Shown one piece after another: positions 1 through 9,676 of a DNA stretch of 64,000 bases. Position numbers and translations under genes: made by a program. How positions within the stretch are numbered: the first letter of the stretch is position 1; each line of letters begins with the position of its first letter. Below the pieces are notes generated by a model. That model worked only from the letters and a program-made list of their open reading frames with translations. It was not told where the DNA came from and searched no databases. The DNA is taken from positions 3,968,001-4,032,000 of the forward strand of contig JAOVFP010000008.1 in assembly GCA_025738555.1 (NCBI GenBank), given 5' to 3'. This DNA is from Cyathus striatus (Eukaryota; Basidiomycota; Agaricomycetes; Agaricales; Nidulariaceae).

Positions 1-55
1 ATGTGAGATGGATATTGACGATGGCTATAGGGTGTCAGTTTAGCTAGTTAATAAT

Positions 56-150
56 GCCTGCTTGGCGTAACGGTAAGGCTGCAGTATTAGTGCCTATTAG
101 GCGCCAATTTTGTGTGGAGTCCTGCGTTCGATTCTCATTGGTGATGATTA
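56..150 (+). repeat. tRNA-like block, possible SINE head
   Basis: An A-box-like motif (TGGCGTAACGG, 63-73) and a B-box-like motif (GTTCGATTC, 126-134) stand in the right order for an RNA polymerase III internal promoter. The spacing is wider than in a standard tRNA and the T-stem and acceptor stem do not pair, so this is not a functional tRNA. An AT-rich run follows. A tRNA-derived SINE head or a decayed tRNA fits best. Confidence 0.35.
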
Positions 151-1062
151 TTAATTAAATTTTTTCTTATATATTATAAGTAAGAAACCTCGTTCTAATT
201 TCCTACTGTTTGACCACTCTTGGCCTGGATATTGCAATGTTCATTCAAATTAGCAAAGTGCTGCTGGTTTCTTCCTTTGGAAAATTTATTCCTGAAGTCA
301 TTGCTATCTTTTCCATAGGTGCTGGCTGTATGTAGTGATATCATTTTATGTTAAGTTATTTTATCTCACTACATTCTCTAGTCAATATGGCTATAGCTGG
401 ATTACTATGTTTCTATCTGTAAAAGGGAAGATCAGGATTTGAAAGGTACCTTTCTATATATTGTCTAGTGGGTCTTACCAAATGTCTCTGTATACCAGAA
501 CCAACCATTTGCTTGCACACATAATGCAATATGCTGAAACCACTGGACTGGCTACAAGTATGCTAGCACTTGCTTGTTTGATTGCAGTCAGTAAAATATG
601 AATATCTAATTATCTGGGTTCATTCGAAATATTAACCTAAAACCAGTATCTTATTAGCCCAGACATCTTTATTTTTATTGTAAGCTTCAGAATGAATCCA
701 AACCACCATCACTTACACTCAATCAGGCAATGCATTTTTCCCTTGGTAGAATGTACACTAATACCTTGCTCGTAATGTAAGTTCTTCCATCCAGTGCCAT
801 TGCTAAATAATGTTGGCATTTCATGTAGTCTAAATGTGCAATGTTTGCTAAGATCCCACTATCATCCAACATCATTTACAATGAACCCATCTACCAGAGG
901 AACTGAGGAAGAACATGGGCTGACACAGAACAAGGTTAGTGTAGGGGGCAAAACCTCCCAGAGGTTTCGCCTCACCAGGTGAATGGTGAAACCCTGGCAA
1001 GGGAAAATGGCAATTCATGGCGAAGATGGCGATTGAGAAATTCCATAATTTCAGATGTAGAT
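151..1062. other. AT-rich stretch without recognised gene
   Basis: Only short unsupported open frames are present. Around 939-1010 there is an imperfect inverted arrangement (GGTTTCGCCTCACCA against TGGTGAAACC), perhaps the remnant of another small element. I see no conserved protein motif. Confidence 0.5.
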
Positions 1063-1343
1063 TACTGCACCCTTTCAACCAACTGATCATTGAATTACAC
1101 TGTGATAATGATGAACAGTTGGACCCTCTGTTCAAGGATCAGTGTGATCCGTGATGAATGGAATATCTGTTTGTGAGAATTTTTGCGAGCAAAGTGAGCT
1201 GCTGAAAAATAGACCCTAACCTCTATTCAAATCAGATATACCACTGTTCAAATTGCTCTGTGATGCATGATTAATGAGACATCTGTTCAAGTTCAAAGTG
1301 TTGTGTGATGTGTGACTGAACAGTTGGTCAAAAGTCTATAGTA
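1063..1343. mobile_element. MITE copy 1, TA-flanked
   Basis: The left end (from TA at 1063) and the reverse complement of the right end (to TA at 1342-1343) share an imperfect terminal inverted repeat built round TTTTGACCAACTG. The element is about 281 bp, non-coding, with internal repeats of the GAACAGTTGG and GTGATGCGTGA types. The same ends occur at 19009-19276. TA at both borders suggests Tc1/mariner-type mobilisation. This copy is the more diverged of the two. Confidence 0.65.
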
Positions 1344-1472
1344 CTGTTAGTTAATTAAGTACTCTATTGTAGTCCCATTGCACATAGTATACTCCCAGCA
1401 TCCCATTCCATGTCATTTTCCCTGCTAACTGTGGTTTGAAGGGAAGGAAGATTTCTGGCATGTATGGTATTG

Positions 1473-2001
1473 TGTTATGATTATCGATATTCCGTAGAAT
1501 AAAATCGTACAAGTCAAAAGTCACATGACTTAACTGATCCAAAGAACAAGTTAAATCAGTTTCAAAGTAGTTCTTGTTACAAGACAAGAGACTTAAGTTG
1601 AGAACTCAAGTATCAAAGTCAAGTAAGAATTCAGTAGTATTCTTTAAGCTAAAGCTTGAGCTCTACAGCCCAAGTTCCTACTGTTTAAATACAAGCTGGT
1701 TCATACTAATAATAAATATAGTATGAGTCAAAGAAAATATGTAAATGCTGCACATTAATAAGGCGCAGTAAAGAAGTGTAAAAAATAAAGTAAATATAGT
1801 ACAATGACTCGATAAGAGTCAGAAAGAATATGAAGTATGAGAAAAGTAAGTATAAATAAGTAATGACTTACACATAGTCATTATGAGTCAAAAGTATAAA
1901 TAAAGCTGTATAAAAGTAAATATGTTTGGCATTGATGATTGTGCCAAACATGTCAAAGTAAACTAATTGTAAACAGAAGAAAATAAAGAAAAATCATAAC
2001 A
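1473..2001 (-). repeat. 3' LTR of the Gypsy element
   Basis: Begins TGTTATGATT and ends AATCATAACA, a perfect 10-bp terminal inversion with TG...CA ends. It aligns over its full 529 bp with 8962-9490. At 1645-1657 the site matching the primer-binding sequence carries one mismatch (AAGCTAAAGCTTG) relative to the 5' LTR. Next to it, at about 2002-2012, the element sense strand is purine-rich (GAGGGAG), a plausible polypurine tract. Confidence 0.95.
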
Positions 2002-2042
2002 TTACTCCCTCATTAAGGGAAGAGTTCTCCTGAACTCTATTA

Positions 2043-3329
2043 TTAATCATATGTGAAGTCATCGGCAGTGTAGTCGAAGTTGTTGATCTTTGCATCCTGT
2101 CAGTCCTGAAATCGGTCCCATGCAAGTTGTCCTGTTGATCCATCCAGGTGTATCGCTCCCCTGATGTAGTCCTCCTCTGTCTTGACGGTCTTACCCTTTG
2201 TCCTCTCCCATCTCTTTGACCATTGTCTCGAGATTCTCATAACTCTGCATCCATGCTTCTTGTCCTCCTCTGTCCAGTTTCTCGTCTCTGTGTAGCAGTA
2301 CCCGTTGTTGTTGTCATGGCTCTTGCAATATGTTCTACTGCATGAAGGAGGGTCTCGCAGTTGATTGGTCTGTTTCTCCATGCACTTCGAACTAGTGGTG
2401 GCGGGATGTAAGGTGGTTGTGGACAAGTTGGAAAGTAAATATGCGGTTCCATGTAATTGGTGGCAGGAATGTTCATAGTGGCCGGGGGCGTGTTTTGAAC
2501 AGCCGCCACAGAAGTAATTGGGACAATTCTTTCTGGTGTGTCCATTAGTTCCACATTGGTAACATTTACCTGATCTGATTGGCGTGGGTGAGGGGTTAGC
2601 GTTCCGAATAGCCCTACTCTTCCAGGGGTCCTCAGAGTTGGTGCATGAATCGGGTTGGAATGCGATTTGGATATCAGTTCCCCATCCATATTTCTCACAG
2701 ATGTTCTGGCAATGACCGGGGGTGTCATATTGGTTGAGAGTATTGGATTTTGGAAGGAGGTAAAAATGGCCTCCCTCAGGGGTGTCCTCAGGACGATTGC
2801 AAAGTCCAGCCCAAGATTTACCCAAGTTCTGGGTAAGTTTGGAATGTCCATTCGGGTAGATACCTCTGTGAATGAGAGCATGACGAGATTGTGAAGAATC
2901 AGAGTTAGAATGAGTGATACCCAGGAGATTTTCCACTCTGGCTGACTGAGTAAATTGAGCTAAGTTTAGACTCAGCATACTCCAGAGGGCTTCATCTTGA
3001 GTTTGTCGACTAGAAATTTCCATTTCTCTAGCATTTCTGAAAATATTGAAGCTTCTGACTAAAGCTTCTCCATTCTCAAGGTTGGCTAGGAAGTGTTGGG
3101 TGGATTCAATGTGTTCATCAGCTATGTTAAGGAAGATTTGTCGAAAATCTTCGACCCTGTCTAAGGGTTCATCAGGATGTTTGGAAAGGTAACAAGTGTG
3201 TCAGTAATTGATATTTGATATGATACAAGGAAGAGAAAGGGGTTCAGTGGATTGAGCGATGAAGGAGCAAGAGTTGGTGGTGGATTCCATACCCATAGAA
3301 GAGGTGGCGTTGATGTTGTTGGAAGACAT
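2043..3329 (-). pseudogene. Extra 3' ORF of Gypsy element, zinc-knuckle protein
   Basis: A frame of 428 codons in the element's sense direction lies between the end of pol (3385) and the 3' LTR. It runs from ATG at 3329 to TAA at 2045-2043, interrupted only by in-frame TGA at 3203-3201 and 2102-2100. The N-terminal third is predicted helical, with a segment around residues 45-105 rich in Glu/Asn/Leu. At about residues 256-285 two knuckles stand in tandem: CYQCGTNGHTRKNC (CX2CX4HX4C), then CGGCSKHAPGHYEHSC (CX2CX6HX4C). The middle is Ser/Thr/Pro-rich and the C-terminus acidic. A nucleic-acid-binding, Gag- or nucleocapsid-like role is an inference. It is separate from the true gag at 8908-7304, which has its own knuckle. 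Confidence 0.75.
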
Positions 3330-3384
3330 GTTGCGAGAGAGGTACGACTAGTTAATTGTGTTTAGATTGTATTAATCTGTCATT

Positions 3385-6300
3385 TCATGTCATTCTGGCT
3401 TTCTTCTTATACTCTTCAAGGATTTCTTTTGCATTTTCTAGATATCCTTCATGTACCCATTCGTCTTTGGCTGATGAGTATCCTTTCCATCAGATTCTGT
3501 ATTTGGTTACTGGTTCTGTTTTCTGATTCTTCCATTTTTTCGGAGTCTGATGTCTGACGATTGCTTCTATTTCCCATTCAGGTTCTTCTTCTATAAGTTC
3601 TGGGGGAGGTTCTAGGAAGTTTTTTCCATGTACGGACATCTCCTTGTATGGTTTTAAAAGTACTGTGTTAAAGACGTTGTGAATGGTCCATTGTTCCGGG
3701 AGTTCCAATTTATACATATATGGTGCTAGTTTTTCAATTATCTTGAAGGGTCCTTCTCTTTTCAGGGCTATTTTTCTAGAGGGGTAAGTGATGTCAAGAT
3801 TTTTGTTATCCAGCCATACTAGATCTCCAACTTCGTATTTTGTAAAACCATGTTTCTGGGCTTCAGACGTTTTTTGTTGGGCTATTCCAATAAGTGCCTG
3901 AGCTTCTTTTCGTGCTTCTTCCATATCGTCCAGTCGGATGTCTATTTCCTTAACGTAAGTAGTGTCTCTTACTGTTGGGGTTAGTACTGGTTCGTATCCA
4001 TGAATAAGGAAGAAGGGTGAATGTTTCATAACTGAATTGATCTGGGTGTTTCTGGATATTTCTGCTTCGGGAATATGATTTGCCCATTCATGTTGTCTTG
4101 CACTACAGAAGCATCAGAGGTAAGTTTCGATTTCCTGATTCATTCTTTCCATTTGCCTATCAGTTTGAGGATGGTAGGCTGTTGATCCTTTCCATTTGAT
4201 ACAATGATGTTTCAGAATGGCTTGGAAAATTTCTGCTGTGAATCTTGGATCCCAATCTGAAATGACAGCATTTGGCCAGCTGTATCTTCTATAGATGGTT
4301 TCTCAAATTAATCTTGCCATTCTTTCTGCATTTAGCCCTTTCATAATGCAAGGTTGGAAAATTACCCCCTTTGTAGATCCTTGGTCAACCATGACCAAAA
4401 TAGCATCATAGTCCTCGGATTTAGGTAAGTCTGTTATAAAGTCCATGGAGATCTGTGAAAAAGGGCATGTCATTTCTGAAGTTCGAATCAGATTAATTGG
4501 TGGTTTAGGCCTCCTGTCATAGTGCATTTGTTGGCAAGTTGCACATCCTTCAATGTAGTTTCGAATGAAAACTCCCATTCCAGGCCACCAGTATTCCTTT
4601 TTTACAAGTTGTTCTGTTCCCCATCATGCATGATGTCTGCCAGGTAAAGAATTGTGGTGTAGTTCGACAATTCCTTTTCGAAGTTCTTCATTTTCTGGGA
4701 CATACACCCTGTTTTTGAAGAAAATGATGCTGTTTTTGATCCTCCAATCCTCAAGAGCTGATCGGATTGGTGGTAAATCTTTTGCCTCAATTGCAGATAA
4801 GATATTTTTTGCCAGTCTGTCTTTGTCAGTTTCATCAATTACAAGATCTCATAGTTCCGTGGACATGAGGTTGATCAAAATATGCATGTCAAGACATTTG
4901 ATGAACCAATCATCTGGTAACATAATTACTCCTTGATTTTCGAGGTCCTTTTCCAGCATAAGGTCTAATCGTCTGAAGATCATGTCGGCTTCAAAGTTCT
5001 TTTTCCCTGGGATATGTCACATTCCAATGTCATATTGTGAAAGAAGAAGATGCCATCGTGCTTGTCAGCGATTCATTTTCTGAGGTTCCATATAATATTT
5101 CAAATTCTCATGGTCTGAGAATAGAACAATTTTGTTCGGATGTCCTTCCAGAAGATGTCTCCAAGATTTGAAAGCATGGATGATTGCATATAGTTCTTTG
5201 TCATATATCTGGTAATTTCGTTCGGTGGCAGTAAACATGTGTGAAATGTATCCACATGGTTTCCAGAATCCGTTTTTGTCTTCTTGCTTTAGGACAGCTC
5301 CAGTGGTGAAATCTGATGCATCAACTAGTATAACAAAAGGTTTTTTCAGGTTTGGCATTCTTAAAATAGGTTCTTGTAGAAATGCTTTCTTTAGTTCATT
5401 GAAAGACTTTTGTTGTTCTTCACCCCATTTCCAGGGTGTTCCATTGCGAGTTAACTGAGTGATTGGTTCAACCTTTCTGCTATAATTATTGATGAACTGT
5501 CGGTAGAAATTGCAGAATCCCATGAATGACTGTACTTCTTTGACCTTCTTTGGTGCAGGCCAATCCGCTATTCCAGCAAGTTTTTTGGGGTCCATGGCTA
5601 TTTCGTTAGGTCTGATAATCTTCCAAGGTAATTGACCTCTTGAACTTCAAAGAAGCATTTTTCTGGTTTTGTGAATAAACCATTTTCTCAAAGAATCTGA
5701 AGAATCTCTCATGTGATTTTTCGATGAAGTTCTAGATCATTCTTTGTGAAAATGAGTATATCATCTAAATATACTCAGACGAGTCCTTTTGCGATGTAAT
5801 CTTCAAGAAGATGATTGATCATTCTCATGAAAGTGACTGGTGAATTGCAAAGTCCAAAGAACATGACGGTTGGTCGGAAAATCCCTTGTTTCATGATGAA
5901 AGCAGCTTTTGATTGATCTTCTGGAACAATTTGAACCTTATTGTATGCTCTGCAGAGGTCTATTTTGGTAAATAAATCGGCATCCTTGAGATCTTCCATA
6001 AGTTGTTTAATATGGGGTAAAGGATATTGATCTTTGATAGTTCCTTGATTAAAGTATTGGTAGTCCTGGCATGGTCGCATGTCTTCAGTGTCTTTCTTTC
6101 CAACGAAAAAGAATCCTGCAGTGTTTTCAGCATCAGTGGAGTCTGGTATTACTTCTTCAATATATCCTTTTTGAATGTTTTCATCAATGAATTCATTCAT
6201 AGATTTTTCCTCTTTGATGCTGAGTGGATATATTTTGCTTTTTCGAGGAGTAAAGTCTTCCTTCATCCTGATGTGATGATCCCATGGTCATGATGGTGGA

Positions 6301-7316
6301 AATTCTTCTGAAGTGTCCTTGTCAAATACGTCTCTATAATCCCTGAGATGTTTTGGTACCATCTGTTCAAAGGTCTTTTTGACCTTTTCAGGTTTGTGAG
6401 ATAGCCATTGTGAGATTGTCTGTTTTACTCAGATCAGAATTCCAAATTCTTCAAATAATGGTTCCTTCGTTTCATAAGACATGCCTAATCCGTGTTCCAT
6501 GAGAAGTGGATCTTCGATTTCTGTCAAGAAAGCTCTGAGGTGAACACTTTCAATTGACATGTCTTCGTGATCTTCTTCTTGTTCATTAAGTTTCATCCAA
6601 TATATTTTGATTGGATTCCAGTTGTCCTGTAATGGTAAATCCGGGATTTCAATCATCTTTTCATTGGGGACTCTTGTATCCTCAAGAGAATACCTGTAAT
6701 CTTGAGGGAGCATTTCCATCTGCTCATTCTCCGATTCATCAGATATTTCTTCTATTGAAGCCGGTTGTCCTGTTCGTTTAGTTTCCATGGGTTGTTTCAC
6801 CTTGTTGAGTTCAATCTTCATTCGAGTTATTTTGACAGCTTGGGCGAGTACTCGGCCTAGTCTAAGTTCTTTATCGATGTGCATCTGGTTAATTTGAAAA
6901 GTTCCCTTTTCCCAATTGATTTTGGGGTTGCTTCATTAGAGAAAAGGGTATCGCATAATGATTTCTTCTTTTCCTAGTCCAGAAAGATAGAATCGGGTTG
7001 GAATTTTAGCCATTCCGATGTTAATCTGGTCTTCAACATAATGGGAAATATAACCTTTTTTGTTCATAGTGCCGTCGGCATTTAGAACAGGAACTAGACT
7101 GTCAAGTTTTTTTGGAGTAAGTTTTAGTCTACTCGCTGTTGACTGACTCATGAAGTTTCCTCCTGCCCCTGAGTCAATCAGGGCAGGAACTGTTTCTGCT
7201 TTTGAAAATGAAACTGGTACTCACATAGTATTTCATTCTATGTTAGCTACAATTACATTTGATATAACAAGTGGAGGTCCTATTGCGGATTTCGTAGTCC
7301 TCCTTAGAGAAAACCC
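3385..7316 (-). pseudogene. Gypsy pol: PR-RT-RNaseH-IN-chromodomain, degraded
   Basis: Read in the -1 frame after gag. Visible in order: aspartic protease (ALIDSGAGG at about 7170-7145), reverse transcriptase (about 6300-5600, with YLDDILIF at about 5765-5742), RNase H (DASDFTTGAVL onward; about 5310-5040), an HHCC integrase zinc finger (YWWPGM...CATCQQMH; about 4590-4530), the integrase core with D (MDFITDLP), D (ISDWDPRF) and E (MERMNQEIE), and a chromodomain (EWEIEAIVRH to WVHEGYLENAKEILEEY; about 3570-3410). A 1-nt deletion near 5620 (after NYLGR) shifts the frame. In-frame TGAs sit where the family usually has Arg (CGA) or Trp (TGG), for example just before VYLDD and before WKGYS. TAA-TGA follows the protease at 6938-6933. 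Confidence 0.9.
7273..7316 (-). other. Candidate -1 ribosomal frameshift site, gag/pol junction
   Basis: On the element sense strand the heptamer G GGT TTT (7316-7310) lies in the gag frame exactly as the X XXY YYZ rule requires. The gag stop TAA (7306-7304) comes one codon later. The protease frame is the -1 frame: the codon starts at 8908 and 7151 differ by 2 modulo 3. Six nucleotides after the heptamer, GGAGG (7303-7299) can pair with CCTCC (7277-7273), enclosing a smaller TCC/GGA hairpin. Slippery sequence, spacer and stem together match known -1 frameshift signals. The function is inferred. Confidence 0.65.
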
Positions 7317-8908
7317 ATATCTTCAACTTCTTTGAAGGCTTTCATCTTTTCATCACCTTCATCCATGTTTGCAAATACTGCTCGGATGTATTTACTAGCA
7401 TCTGATCCTTTCATGAATTTCAGGGGTTGATGTCCCTTGTTTGTGTTCGAGCCAGAGTTTTGGTTTTTATTGGTGTTGTTTCCCTGGTTTTTCTCTGGGC
7501 AATCTTTGGACATGTGTCCTTTGTTTCAGCATCTGAAGCATTGTCCTTCTTTCATTAATTGGGTTCTTTCTTCCATTGTAAGTTGATTGATTTCCATTCG
7601 ATCTATGTCCATGGCGTAGGGGTCGCATTGTTGTTGTTGTTGGGGTCGAGAGAGAATAGTTCTTCTTCCTTCTCTGTTTTGGTCATAATGTACCCCTTCT
7701 CTGTAGTTTCGATCGAACTGTCGGGCATCTGCTTTCCATTCGTCTAAAGTAGTTGGGACTTCTTTTTGTCCATAGACTTGCTTTCGGAGTGGTTTGTTTA
7801 AACCTTGTTTGAAATAGTCTGTAAGTGTGTGGTCATCATTTTGTTCGGAGAGTTCTTTGAGGATGTCAAACTCTGTGATGTATTCATCGGCAGATCGTTT
7901 TCCTTGTTCAAGTTTTTGGAGTTTAAACCATGCTTTGTCTTTGGCGTCTACTGGGTCAAAATTCTCCAAAAAGGATTTTTTGAAGTTTAGCCAGCTTTCA
8001 ATGTGTGGGGTTCCTGTGTCGTTATTGAAGTATTGATTATACTTCATCTGTTTCCATGCTCCTGCAGTTCCTCCTTCAATGTAGGAGAGTGCAAATGACA
8101 CTCTAGCTTTATCGGTTTTGTATACTCCATCATTGATATAAAGATAGAGTTCGACACTTCTGATCCAATCTTTAGATTTTCATTTGTCACCATTAAATTT
8201 GAATGATGAGTTTAATTTGAGTTCCTTTGTATTTTCTGCATCATCTGGGTTCGTATTTTGTCCTTGATTTCTGGAGTTTCCTCCTCCTCCTCCTCCTCCT
8301 CCTCCTCCTCCACCTCCAAATCCACTAGGGAATCCAGGTGGTGGTCCACTAAATCCTCCTGGGGGACTGCTTGGCCCTTCTCCAGGGTCAGAGTTTGATC
8401 GTTTCTTTCCTTCTATTCTAGCAGCTTTCATAGCTTCTAGAAGTTCTTCTTCGGCAATGTTTTGGGGTGTGTAGACATCTGTCCTGGTTTGGTCTTCCAT
8501 AACTATAGTGGCCATTTTTTCTGATGCTGTTTTGTAGTTTTCGGTTTCAGTGTTTCCGCTGCTAGGTGTTTGTTTCGGTGAAGCGAGTATTTGTCTGAAT
8601 AACTCCTGTGCTGCTGGAGATATTACTTGTTCGGTGAAGGCAGGGTTCATTTGTATTGGTGTCGGTTCTTCTGATACAATGGTGAGGGATGTAATTGATG
8701 GTAAGGGTATTACTGGTCGATTTAGTAATGTTGGTTGTCTTTGAATGTCAGTGATTCGTTGTCTGGTTGGTCATTCAGTGATGTTTGCAAATGGGAATAA
8801 ACTTTCTCCTTCTGGTGGTGATACAACGGTTTGTTGTTCCCTTTGTTCTTCTTCTTCAGAGTCAGAGTTGTGCCCAGTGGGGGCTCTCCACTGTCTGTAA
8901 GACGTCAT
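7304..8908 (-). pseudogene. Gypsy gag with CCHC knuckle, three stops
   Basis: The frame opens at ATG 8908 and ends at TAA 7306-7304 (534 codons), with in-frame TGA at 8773-8771, 8182-8180 and 7528-7526. The N-terminal part is acidic and polar, followed by a 13-Gly run encoded by a GGA repeat (8281-8316 on the plus strand). A Retrotrans_gag-like capsid region follows (AWFKLQKLEQGKRSADEYI at about 7930-7875). The zinc knuckle CFRC-x-NKGHMSKDC is split by the TGA at 7528, which sits at the residue after the second Cys. Gag would form the virus-like particle. All three stops can come from TGG or CGA by one transition. Confidence 0.85.
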
Positions 8909-8947
8909 GTGTTTTGGTGTGCTGCACTAGACAGTGCAAGCATTTGG

Positions 8948-8960
8948 CAAGCTTCAGCTT
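8948..8960 (-). other. Self-priming PBS next to 5' LTR
   Basis: One nucleotide inside the 5' LTR, the sense strand reads AAGCTGAAGCTTG. It is the exact 13-nt complement of CAAGCTTCAGCTT within the same LTR (9147-9135). In Tf1-type elements the first bases of the mRNA anneal to the PBS and prime reverse transcription, so this arrangement fits self-priming in place of a host tRNA. No tRNA 3' end was recognised in the sequence. Confidence 0.65.
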
Positions 8961-8961
8961 T

Positions 8962-9490
8962 TGTTACGATTATCGATATTCCATAGAATAAAATCGTACA
9001 AGTCAAAAGTCACGTGACTTAACTAATCCGAAGAACAAGTTAAATCAGTTTCAAAGTAGTTCTTGTTACAAGACAAGAGACTTAAGTTGAGAACTCAAGT
9101 ATCAAAGTCAAGTAAGAATTCAGTAGTATTCTTTAAGCTGAAGCTTGAGCTCTACAGCCCAAGTTCCTACTGTTTAAATACAAGCTGGTTTGTACTAATA
9201 ATAAATATAGTATGAGTCAAAGAAAATATGTAAATGCTGCACATTAATAAGGCGCAGTAAAGAAGTGTGAAAAATAAAGTAAATATAGTACAATGACTCG
9301 ATAAGAGTCAGAAAGAATATGAAGTATGAGAAAAGTAAGTATAAATAAGTAATGACTTACACATAGTCATTATGAGTCAAAAGTATAAATAAAGCTGTAT
9401 AAAAGTAAAGATGTTTGGCATCAATGGTTGTGCCAAACATGTCAAAGTAAACTAATTGTAAACAGAAGAAAATAAAGAAAAATTGTAACA
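8962..9490 (-). repeat. 5' LTR of the Gypsy element
   Basis: Begins TGTTACGATT and ends AATTGTAACA, 529 bp, same length as the other LTR. In the element's sense direction, 9490-9148 would be U3 and 9147 onward R/U5, judged from the TATA box and the self-complementary site. Shared tandem motifs (AAGTATAAATAA, GACTTACACATAGTC) fill the U3 part. Confidence 0.95.
9173..9180 (-). promoter_or_regulatory. TATA box of Gypsy LTR promoter
   Basis: TATTTAAA on the minus strand lies about 26-33 nt upstream of position 9147, where the sequence complementary to the PBS begins. That is normal TATA-to-start spacing, so transcription probably starts near 9147 with CAAGCTTCAGCTT at the 5' end of the RNA, as self-priming needs. 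The start site is inferred. Confidence 0.5.
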
Positions 9491-9676
9491 TATTGATACA
9501 ATGAATATTATATACTTCCTCCCACAATTGACAACCAATGACAGTCCATCACCACTCTCAATTGTGAAACCTGATTGATCCAGTGCCACAAGTTCAGCCT
9601 CCAGCTCCTGTAGTGTATAATCTTCAAGATCTTCAATCTCCACATTTTTGGTGCCAGTGATAAAGGAGGTAGGAAT

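Larger units (their letters stand above)
1473..9490 (-). mobile_element. Ty3/Gypsy chromovirus, full length, decayed
   Basis: An 8018-bp LTR retrotransposon transcribed right to left. It has two 529-bp LTRs and a perfect 5-bp target duplication TATTG (1468-1472 and 9491-9495). Inside are gag, then protease, reverse transcriptase, RNase H, integrase and a C-terminal chromodomain, then an extra zinc-knuckle ORF. This domain order marks the chromovirus branch of Ty3/Gypsy, and the self-priming site suggests the Tf1/sushi group. The coding frames hold many premature stops, nearly all TGA, and one 1-nt frameshift near 5620, so this copy is not autonomous. The LTRs differ at only a modest number of sites, including 1478/8967, 1498/8982 and 1513/9002, which implies a fairly recent insertion followed by mutation. 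Confidence 0.95.

Noticed and set aside
4602..4838. Open frame inside the Gypsy pol region
   Set aside because: It is a shadow frame. The true frame, continuous with RNase H and integrase, reads DRLAKNILSAIEAKDLPPIR here and has only TGA breaks.
2043..8908. Reassignment of TGA as a sense codon
   Set aside because: All host genes in the window end normally, several with TGA (for example NIC96 and APM1), so the many TGAs are mutations in one dead element.
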